Shown piece after piece: positions 55,508 to 64,000 of a stretch of 64,000 bases of DNA (the first letter of the stretch is position 1; each line of letters begins with the position of its first letter). The notes beneath the pieces were generated by a model. The model saw only the letters and a program-made list of their open reading frames with translations. It ran no database searches and was not told the origin of the DNA. The stretch is from Mytilus trossulus (taxonomy: Eukaryota > Mollusca > Bivalvia > Mytilida > Mytilidae): the NCBI RefSeq assembly GCF_036588685.1, contig NC_086374.1, positions 88,406,059 through 88,470,058 on the forward strand, read 5' to 3'. Made by a program: the position numbers and the translations under genes.

Positions 55508-55643
55508 CAAAATGGATGCGACATTTCTAAACCAGATGTATATGGGTGGACAGCTGTCATGTATGCTGAAGAAAAACATCATTACTCCATAGCTACAAGG
55601 TTAAACAGGATAGAAAGCAAAACAAGCTGCTTCAAGCAACGAG
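55508..55643 (+). pseudogene. Partial paralogue of the ankyrin gene, exon 1 end only
   Basis: From QNGCDISKPDVYGWTAVMYAEE to the donor GAGGTAGGT at 55644, the translation matches the last third of the exon at 46505-46862 with conservative changes (about 70% identity by eye), in the same phase. Upstream of about 55508 the similarity stops: the first two ankyrin repeats are missing, and an in-frame TAA lies near 55465. No start codon or convincing acceptor is visible. It is either a 5'-truncated duplicate or a gene whose first part is on another exon. The conserved frame argues that it decayed recently or is still used. Confidence 0.6.
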
Positions 55644-56231
55644 GTAGGTCTTTTTGATAATGGCACTCTGGTATATTTCGCCCTTCTTAAATTTTAATGA
55701 CAGTAGGTTTACCATTAGTTATTAAAACATTAACTGGAAACATTATAACATTCTCAAAATTGGGTTGATTACAATATTGGTTATGTTACATCAATAAAAT
55801 TTTCCACTTCAAATTGATATTATTTCACAATGCGTTGTGATACGTAGCTTACATTAATTTATGTGTAACTCAATAAAAAATAGTTGATCCTTACAATTTG
55901 TAATTAATAGTTATCCCACAAGGACGCGGTGTGTCAGTGTAAGATCACCCCAATGACCCGAGGCCAGAGGGTGATCTGACACTGACCCACCAAGTCCGAG
56001 TGGGAAAACTATTTTACATCCCAGCTGTTTCAGATAAGACGAAAAAACATTTTCAATTATTAAAATCTAGTTTAGAACGCCACACAACCATTATAATATA
56101 CTTTATAAAATAATATATGATGTATACCCTTTATGACCCTGAACACGATGAGAAGATATCAAACAATGTCAACCCGCCCCACTTATAAAAATAAGGTCTT
56201 GCTTCCATTTAGTATGTTTTACTGTTAGTTC

Positions 56232-56318
56232 GTGTCCGGTCGTACTGGTGTAGTGGTATTTGTCGTGGCCTGGTATGCGAAAGGTCTTGAGTTTGAATCC
56301 CAGCATATACACTGGATT
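56232..56318 (+). ncRNA. tRNA-like SINE head or tRNA pseudogene
   Basis: A box TGGTGTAGTGG (56246-56256) and B box AGTTTGAATCC (56290-56300). The outer stem TCCGGT / ACTGGA pairs, but the T arm has a mismatch and the anticodon loop does not fit, so a working tRNA is unlikely. Confidence 0.5.
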
Positions 56319-56397
56319 TTTTTCTACGTGAATTTTGATAGATAGTCTTTTTCGTATAATTAATTATAAGTTTAATAGTGGATTTGATTGTAAATAG

Positions 56398-56580
56398 TTA
56401 TCAATTACCAGGATTATAATTTTATACGCCAGACGCGCGTTTCGTCTACATCAGACTCATCAGTGACGCTCAGATCAAAAAAGTTAAAAAGCCAAATAAA
56501 TACAAAGTTGAAGAGCATTGAGGATCCAAAATTCCAAAAAGTTGTGCCAAATACGGCTAAGGTAATCTACTCCTGGGGTA
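56398..56580 (-). repeat. R2 copy, reversed
   Basis: Contains TACGCCAGACGCGCGTTTCG and GTTGTGCCAAATACGGCTAA, as at 37768. Confidence 0.85.
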
Positions 56581-57276
56581 AGAAAATCCTTAGTTTTCGA
56601 AAAATTCAAAGTTTAGACATTCCCGCCAAAAAGTTATAGAACAAAGGAAAGCATGAACAACAAAGAAACTCAAACTATGGTGATCTAGTGAGGGTGATCC
56701 GGCTCAGACCACCCCTGTTAGAACAAAGGAGTGGGTATGTTATTAAAGACATGAAACACATATCAACTCAAATATACAGAAATGTGCCTCTTAAAAATTA
56801 CCTCGAAAATTACATCGCTACAGGCATTAAGACATTTATGTATAGTTAGATCATTTATTCATAATTAGTGCTTGGAAAACGGTATTCCATTCATATCTAA
56901 TACGTCAATACTAGAAACAAGAAAAGAATATATATTTTTCAAAAGTGGAACCAAAACGGGAAACAAAAATTAGAAATTAAAAAAGACAAAATCATTTATC
57001 AAAGAGTCTTTTATAGACGTCACGCGTCTGGCCTATCAAATTTTGCTTCTGGTATTTAATGTTAAGTATATTTGCTTACAACGGTTTCGTATTGCTTTTG
57101 CTTTTGTTTTGAATGCTTATTATTTGCTTTGAAATTCTTGATGTCGGTTAAAACTGTTACACGCCCTGTCTATTCTTTGACATTAGAGTTTTAATTCAAC
57201 ATCGGTATTTCACATTTGGGAATATGGCAATTGGTATCCATGCATTTGATATCATTTTGGTTATTTTACTTTTTAA

Positions 57277-57819
57277 GGAGGCTCGCAGGTACAAATATTG
57301 CGGCAAAAAAATAAACAATTTTTATTTATTACACTATTAGTTATAACTTTATGATAAGGTAAAAAAATTATCCAACCAAATCGATTTGGTTTGGCCCCAG
57401 ATAACTTTTAAAATATTTTTATCATTGGAAAAACTCCAAATTATCTTCCTCTGGTGTTAAAATGCCATTTTTTTGGCATTGAAATTGAAATATCTTCTGT
57501 ATCTCATCGGTGACCTATATTTTTTTTAATTATTGTTTTCAAAAAGGTTTACATAAACTAAATAATTGTAAAATTTTATCGATTTCTGTAATTTAGTTCT
57601 TTTTTATTTCGATGTTACCTTTTATCCTATTAGTTCAACAGAAAAAAAGGACATTAACAAAAATGTATGCTTCTTTCAGAGGCAGATTGTGAGCTTAAAT
57701 GAACGGTGACCCCATTTTTTATTTCATTTTTCTATTAAGTATATGATAAAGTTCATTTATGAAAAATTATAAGAGAAATCCTGTATTAGGAAAAAAATGA
57801 TTTAGACCCGCGAGCCCCC
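57277..57819. mobile_element. MITE with GGAGGCTCGC inverted ends and TTAA flanks
   Basis: The left end GGAGGCTCGCAGGT matches the reverse of ACCCGCGAGCCCCC with a few changes. TTAA flanks both sides (57273-57276 and 57820-57823), as for piggyBac-type insertion; TA is the alternative. 543 bp, noncoding. It lies inside the intron of the ankyrin paralogue. Confidence 0.75.
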
Positions 57820-58307
57820 TTAAATGACCAATGATTTACGAATTTCAGTGATGTCCAAGAGTTAGATTAAAGTGTAATAACTTGAAATTACAGTGGGAAC
57901 AAACTGTATATCCAACTAATTTCTTTTAAGTTAAAATTTAATTTAGCTAGCTTGCTGCATTGAACGGCGTTTGTCGCAGACTAGATGTTACAAATCAAAC
58001 GCTATTGTTTAAATCAGTTATTCTCTCCCTTTTCGATGTTGTTTCTTATCGAGTACATATTATATTTCAATGTTGATTATATATTTGGATATGTTTACCT
58101 CCATTTAAGATGTCATATGAATCCTTACTTTAATTATTCTCACAGTCAAAATGAACTATATTTACATTATTTCAAAAGGTGAGGTTCTGAAATACAAAGT
58201 ACCAGAACAGAGGAAATTAACAAGTATCAAATAAGAATATTTCATAACTTTCTTCTGATTACAATAGGATGTCAGCAACATTGATTTTATAATTCTTAGT
58301 TTAGTGT

Positions 58308-58505
58308 TGAATTCATCATAGATACCAGGATTAAATTTTGTATTTACGCCGGGCTTAATTATTGTCTACAACAGACTCATCAGTGACGCTCGACTCCAAA
58401 AAGTTTTAAAAGGCCAAATAAAGTACGAGGTTGAAGAGCATTCATGACCAAAATTCATGAACATTTTGCAAGTACAGCTTTGGCAATCTATTCCTGAGGT
58501 AGAAA
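58308..58505 (-). repeat. R2 copy, reversed
   Basis: Contains ATTCATCATAGATACCAGGA and ACTCATCAGTGACGCTCGAC; the CGCGCGTTTCG core has decayed. Confidence 0.75.
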
Positions 58506-58914
58506 AACCTTAGTATTTCAAGAACTGTAAACAGCTTATTTATAAATATGACCATATGAATGTAAGATTCCAACTTTTCATGCTTATACATCATCTGGTA
58601 ATAAAACATTATGTATGAATAATATATGCGGACTACGAAGTCAATCGAAAGACTGACTTTCACAACAATTACCACACAACAAATAATATTTACAGTCGTA
58701 TCGTAAGCAAAATATAAATATAAACTTATAATTCGACATAGAAAAATACCCGTATGATATGATTCCATGCAAACAACAAGTATGCAAATTAATTTATAAA
58801 TAATGGAGACACAATTTTACTATTGAAAATGATCAAACGAATACAGCATTACCTCTGAAATAAACATTTTTCGATATAAACATGATATATAGATATAGAC
58901 AGAAGGAAACGAAT

Positions 58915-59055
58915 ATAACGAAACTCTAGGAAAATTAAAATCGGAAAGAACCTCATCAAATTGCGAACTTAAAGTTCAAACACATCAAACGAATGCAAAA
59001 CAACTGTCATATCCTTGACTTGGTACTGACATTATCTTATTTAAAACATAAAACG
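58915..59055 (+). repeat. R3 copy
   Basis: Contains AAACACATCAAACGAATG and TTGACTTGGTACTGACATT. Confidence 0.65.
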
Positions 59056-59076
59056 TTATAACTGCATCAATACCTA

Positions 59077-59206
59077 GACTATGCGGTATGGGCTTTGCTC
59101 ATTGTTGAAGGCTGTACGGTGATCTATAGTTGTTAATGTTTGTGTCATTTTGGTCTTTTGTGGATAGTTGTCTCATTGGCAATCATACCACATCTTCTTT
59201 TTTTAT
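59077..59206 (-). repeat. R1 fragment, reversed
   Basis: Contains ATGCGGTATGGGCTTTGCTC and GTTGTCTCATTGGCAATCAT. Confidence 0.8.
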
Positions 59207-59351
59207 ACTTTACAAACATTTACAAATTGACAATGAATGTCGGTTGAGAACAAAACGATAAGAATAAATAGATTACATTTCCAGGTTGCCAGTAGTAAAT
59301 TTACAGCAAGAAAGTGAACTGATAAATGACATTTCGGGTCAAAATCAAAGG

Positions 59352-59545
59352 AAAAAGTAAAATCACAAAAATACTGAACTAAGAGGAGAATCAAATCGGA
59401 AAGTCTATAATCACATGGCGAAATCAAATGACAAAACACATCAAAAACGAATGAACAAAAATTTTCATATTCCTGACTTGGTACAGGCATTTTCAAAGGT
59501 AAAAAATAGTGGATTAAACCTGGTTCTAAAGCGCTAACGTGACCT
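59352..59545 (+). repeat. R3 copy, long form
   Basis: Contains AAATCACAAAAATACTGAAC and CTGACTTGGTACAGGCATTT. Confidence 0.8.
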
Positions 59546-59938
59546 AACCAGACGTAAATAAAATAGTCAAAATATGGGTAAAGCAGTCATTATCATGTAA
59601 AATTTTTAAAAGGAACAATTAAACAGAACACAAAAAACATCTATCTACAAACACATTCATTGATTCGTGTGTCTGACGTCAGACAATTTTAAGAGACTAC
59701 AAGCCTGGTGAAATCCTCGGAATCAAAACTGCCATTAGTTGCATCCATCCACTTTCTTTAAAATTACCAAAATAAACATTTTATAACAGTCATTCACTAT
59801 TATTATGATTATCTCTTACATTACTTAATTATCGCTATTGATATAATTTTGAATAATGACATTACCAAAGCAGAATTATTATTATAATCAATATTTTTTT
59901 TATCTTTTATAAAAGCATGTTAATTTTTATATTTTCAG

Positions 59939-60018
59939 ATGATCCGCCATTCAATTTTATTCAAAATGAGGAAAATGTACATGTGCCAAGAGGAAATCTT
60001 TCTGTTTTGGATTTTTGA
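59939..60018 (+). pseudogene. Partial paralogue of the ankyrin gene, exon 2
   Basis: The acceptor is ttttatattttcag. Entered in phase 1, it reads DDPPFNFIQNEENVHVPRG... to TGA 60016-60018, the counterpart of the exon at 47587. The intron from 55644 is 4.3 kb against 0.7 kb in the intact copy, swollen by R1-R3 repeats and a MITE. AATAAA follows at 60039. Confidence 0.6.
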
Positions 60019-60019
60019 C

Positions 60020-61860
60020 CGAAATTCGGAAACATTGAAATAAAAAGTCATTTAGTTAAGGACCGAAGATATCATTTGTATAAAATGGTGTTTTATATGA
60101 AACCGATTTCTGTTAAGAAGACTCTAGAAAATAAATTGTATATGGCATCTCATGATTAAATTGTTTTATACTATGGTATGAACCTGTGATAGCTATTGCA
60201 GCCATTCCTTGTTGGAGCTTGTTTGAGTACTGTCAACAACGCATTTTAATAATTTCTAATGTAAGACCAAAAACAATAAAAAAAAAAAAAAAAGCAGCGA
60301 CACACAAAAACAAAAACAAAAAAACAAAGAACAAAAGAAAAGAAAAAAATATGTCCATGATCATTGCAACATCAAGTTATCGTTCAACCAATCGTTGTTT
60401 GATTGATATTCACCTCATTTGAATTATCATTTAAATTGAAAAAGAAACTCCATTTTCTTGTCGTGCACTTCAATAACAAACGTATTGTTTCAGTTGATAT
60501 CTATAAATTATTTTTTTTAAAAAGCATTTCATGACAATATGTCCTGATACATTTTGAAGATGGACACATTCATACACACACAATTGACGTGCTAACTTAT
60601 CTTTAGTTCACAGGTGAAATTAGTAGAATAAGACGAAACCTTTAGCTTAATACTTATTGAACTTATAGATAAATGTCAAAACGTTCACAGTATTACATTC
60701 CTTATTAACAGTTTAATCTGATAAAAATATCATAAATGTCACTATCGGAATGACTGGTAACTGCTTGTAGTTTATGTTTGTATCATTGTCATCTTGCTCA
60801 GGTTTTTGGTACCAATTCTGATATAGGATATAAACCCACTGTTTCCAAAAGTATGATTTATTCCAATTCCTGTCTGAGCTGGTTAACAGGACACAGTTTA
60901 GTGAGACGTCGTATGAAATAAAAACACTTCTGAAATTATCAAGGTTTTTAAGATGATGGACATCAAGCTATAATAAATACAGAGTAATAGAGTGGTCTTA
61001 CGGTATAGGAACTTCTGTGTCGTTTTGTCCATAATCTAACATATACATACAAGAAAGTTTTTCTCGCTTATCTTTGATCTGTCATAGTTTGACTCATTAT
61101 ATTAGAGGTTGGCTACTAGCTGTTGTATGTGGTAAAAGAATGAAATGGTGATCAAAACAAAAGAGAGTGTATCAAAATTCCGGTAATATCGAGGACTTAA
61201 ATTTATTGGAATTAATCTTTAAATTTTTTTGGCGATCTTTGTTTTATTGTAGGTTGTGTTGCTGGGTCTGACGAAATTTCCTTGATGTAAACGGTTGTTT
61301 TTTTCATCTTTGAAACGTAATAAACTGTCCACAAGGAAAAAGTGTTAGCAATTTTACGTTTAATTTAACATGAACAGTATCAGGTTTATGCCATATCTGC
61401 TATCACTATACAAAGCAGTATTAATTCATAGGCATCAGAATCTCCAAATGGTGGATATGATATTCCACTCCAGGGTCTTTATCGATTAAGAGGAGAAGTT
61501 GGAAGTTGGCAATGTTCGTTATATTGATGCACATCAAGTGATGTTTTACTGAACGCGCAAATATTTCGATTATGCAGAAGCACCCAGATTTGTTGTTTGT
61601 TGGAATTTACATAATTAGCAGATGGATGTTCGACAATTCTTTTTTGCGTCGATTTGGCTTAATCATTTATCATTGTCCCTTTGTAGTTAGTATAACTTCT
61701 AATTCATAGTTGAATTTGAGATAATTATACTATGGTCAGTTGCTCAACTTGTCATTTACGTTAGATTTAAAGTGTCGTTACTAAACACATAGTAAAAATG
61801 ATGGTTGTCGTTTGTTTATGTGTGTCATATTTGTTTTTCGATAATATTTTTACATAAATA
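60020..61860. other. Noncoding spacer
   Basis: An A-rich low-complexity stretch at 60278-60350 gives an artificial Lys/Asn-rich frame. I see no gene. Confidence 0.5.
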
Positions 61861-62051
61861 GACCGTTAGTTTTCTCGTTTAAATTGTTTTTCATTGTCTT
61901 ATCTGGGCCTTTTATAGCGGACTATGCGGTATGGGCTTTGCTCGTTGTTGAAGGCCTTACGGTGACTTATAGTTGTTAATGCCTGTGTTATTTTGGTCTT
62001 TTGTGGATAGTTGTCTCATTGGCAATTATACCACATCTTCTTTTTTTATAT
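61861..62051 (-). repeat. R1 copy, reversed
   Basis: Contains GGCCTTTTATAGCGGACTAT and GTTGTCTCATTGGCAATTAT. Confidence 0.8.
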
Positions 62052-62365
62052 TGTTCAACTTGGTTTGAAGCCAACAATAGTGAGCGATTGCGTTAAATAT
62101 TTTAACCACTCGTTCAATACTTTATCAAACTTTAGAGATTGCTTTTGTAACCCTTAATGCATGTGTTTGTTGAAATTCAAACCAAAACGTGTGAAATGTC
62201 TTCTACCAAAAAAAAAAGAAACGGACAACCTAACTTTAGTCAATATGAAGTGCAGGTTGTTCAAGTTGAAAAGAATTAAAATTGGGAAATTAATAAGGTC
62301 ACCATTTCCAGATAAAATGCTACCTGGAGCATAATTTCATTATTGGTGTTAGTGTTGCAAACAGA

Positions 62366-62623
62366 TCAACTACAGATTATTACATGAGTGCAACCAATGC
62401 ACATCAAAATATTGGAACATTTCATTTTTCTGTAAACCACACTTTTTTTCTTTCTTTTTTTTTTAGAATTAACGTCTTTTGTCCACTGTATATAGTTATC
62501 TTTGGCATTAATCAAAGCAATATAAACACCATAAGCAGTTTCAACTAGTTGATCGACTGTATCTTTTTTCTTAACTTCAATAGGAACACATGCGTTCAAC
62601 ATTGGCAACAACCTTCGCACCAT
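62366..62623 (-). CDS. Possible minus-strand coding stretch, 85 codons
   Basis: The ATG at 62623 opens a frame whose first 50 residues look coding (VRRLLPMLNACVPIEVKKK, TVDQLVETAYGVYIALINAK). It then runs into a lysine run from an A-rich tract, probably not translated. An in-frame stop directly precedes the ATG. I do not recognise it. It could share a gene with the exon at 63037-63221 or be a relic. Confidence 0.25.
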   Translation of the reverse strand: MVRRLLPMLNACVPIEVKKKDTVDQLVETAYGVYIALINAKDNYIQWTKDVNSKKKRKKKSVVYRKMKCSNILMCIGCTHVIICS

Positions 62624-63036
62624 TTAGAGGGTACATTAATATACATAGCGAAATGTTAACTACAAAAATTATGGTAATTATAAAAATGTGTAGTAGAATG
62701 TAAGTATTCCTGTCCTTTTAAAAAATACATTATGACCTGTTTCAGTAACAAAAGATCAACGTGTAGAATAGTACAAAATATTTTAATAAGTATAAGAAAA
62801 ATATACAAAAACAAAACAATAATTAACAACGCTCACTGCATGTGTTACTATAAATCAGTGCTAGAAACAGGAGAAAATATATAACAAGAAGGAGATCGCG
62901 TGTCGTTATTCAGGTAAAGTACTGCTTGGATTCAGTAATCTGAATCGGTGTTTTTTTTATGATAGAGATATAAAAAGAGACAAATATGGTACAGAGGCAT
63001 ACATTTATAGCATGAACTTATAGACAGAAAAAAAAA

Positions 63037-63221
63037 TCATAATATGAGAAACATTCTTGATGAAAGTGTTATTATAAGACATATAATCTGTGTGTGGTTT
63101 ATAACTCGGCTGGCACTACCCGATCCGCCTGCACCTGATCCACCTCCATCAGTTGTTTGTGAAAGATCGAAATTGAACACTCCTTTACCATCCGATACTC
63201 CAACGACATCAACACCACTAT
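63037..63221 (-). CDS. Possible C-terminal exon, Gly/Ser linker plus hydrophobic tail
   Basis: On the minus strand an acceptor (tatttactgtag) would open at 63221 and the frame runs to TGA at 63037. It reads SGVDVVGVSDGKGVFNFD, then a Gly/Ser linker (DGGGSGAGGSGSAS), then a hydrophobic end (IICLIITLSSRMFLIL). This resembles a GPI-anchor signal or a terminal membrane helix. The + strand of the same DNA is also open from an ATG at 63044 with a Pro/Ser/Thr-rich product, so strand is uncertain. The rest of the gene would lie to the right of 63.3 kb. Confidence 0.32.
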
Positions 63222-63299
63222 CTACAGTAAATAGTTTGTTATAGCAGTATTTTAAATACACGATATTTATATATAACTGTTTACTAAAATGTAACATTC

Positions 63300-64000
63300 T
63301 ACTGAAACCTATACATGATATTTTATTTACAATTAAATCTTTCGTCTATCCATGTTCAATTGTTATACAACTTTAACGACGTTAGCAGTGTATAGGAAGG
63401 GCACTATCTAAATAGGTTTTGGATGATGATCCATTTTAACTTCAAGATGCAGATAAAAAAAACCTGCTCTGCCAGTAGGTGAACAAGTATTGAGAACAAA
63501 TCGGATTATGTTTGTCAATGCCTTAAAACTATATGCATTTGTAGCTGTATTTGTAGTATTTAAAATGACCAAATGTTTTTAAATAGAGAACAACTTCTGG
63601 GATGAAATGATGCCTGTTACAGAATATATACATAAACAGCTAAGAACATTATGGACTAGTTTAAATTTAACATGTCAATTTCTGAAATTTATTCTTACAT
63701 ACTCTTGATTTTTTAACGCTGTATGCTAACATTGCCTACGTAATTTTTAAAATTGTTTGTATGCACATTGAACGACAAATCTATGTTACGTATAAAATGT
63801 TCTGACGTTAGAAACACAAATCAATGAATGTGTTTGTAGATAGATGTTTTTGTGTTCTATTAAATTGTTCCTTTTAAAATTGTCATACGATGATGATTGA
63901 TGTACCACTTCGGTGTTGACATGAATATCAATAATGTGGTCATTTTTATAAATGTCCTGCTAATAAAACTTTGAATTTTTCGAAAATCTAAGGAATTTCT
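63300..64000. other. AT-rich end of window
   Basis: I see nothing supported; further exons of the possible minus-strand gene may start beyond the window. Confidence 0.4.

Larger units (their letters stand above)
55894..56740 (+). mobile_element. Foldback-type repeat, copy 2, interrupted
   Basis: 55894-56184 matches 50256-50536. The matching CGGCTCAGACCACCCCTG block resumes only near 56699, so about 500 bases carrying a tRNA-like module and an R2 copy have been inserted. Confidence 0.65.

Noticed and set aside
56232-56318. Functional tRNA gene
   Set aside because: A and B boxes are present but the cloverleaf does not fold cleanly; treated as a SINE head or pseudogene.
60186-60422. Lys/Asn-rich open frame
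   Set aside because: Produced by an A-rich low-complexity tract with no start context or homology.

Overview
The window reads as nuclear genomic DNA of an animal, most probably a bivalve mollusc of the mussel family. The base composition is AT-rich, coding sequence is sparse and split into small exons by long introns with GT-AG signals, and several short interspersed repeats look like ones I remember from Mytilus genomes (from memory, not a search). The protein families fit: a RING-less B-box/coiled-coil TRIM-like protein, a secreted protein with two ShK domains, and small ankyrin proteins. There is no bacterial gene organisation, no CRISPR array, no rRNA, and no reverse transcriptase or transposase that I could recognise.

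Layout. 1-2.0 kb: AT-rich flank with a diverged repeat. 2.0-15.75 kb: a TRIM-like gene on the + strand; its first exon is clear, and a series of small downstream exons, several only 3 nt long, is proposed from splice signals and phase. Two small minus-strand ORFs sit inside it at 8.4-8.9 kb. 16-19.5 kb: repeats and a possible gene relic. 19.55-35.9 kb: a secreted ShK-domain gene of nine or more exons, whose first intron of about 8 kb contains a 2-kb tandem duplication (22250-26397) and a terminal exon of an unrelated gene (26429). 36-46.4 kb: repeat-dominated, with a 3.4-kb array of 441-bp units, each carrying a tRNA-derived SINE-like module. 46.5-47.7 kb: a two-exon ankyrin gene. 48-55.5 kb: repeats and diverged tandem duplications. 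55.5-60.0 kb: a partial paralogue of the ankyrin gene. 60-64 kb: mostly noncoding, with possible minus-strand exons at 62.4-62.6 and 63.0-63.2 kb.

Repeat labels used below. R1: a unit with 'gattgccaatgagacaac' at one end and 'ccttcaacaatgagcaaagc' inside. R2: a unit with 'gacgaaacgcgcgtctggcg' and 'ctcttcaacttcgtacttta'. R3: a unit with 'atactgaactccg' and 'ctgacttggtacaggcattt'. R4: a unit whose copies share the end 'ggtatctttcgtccctcttt' and differ in length at the other end. R1-R4 have no recognised coding capacity.

The genes do not form a pathway. TRIM-like B-box proteins, secreted ShK proteins and small ankyrin proteins are families that expand in bivalves, and both the ankyrin pair and the surrounding repeats show recent local duplication.
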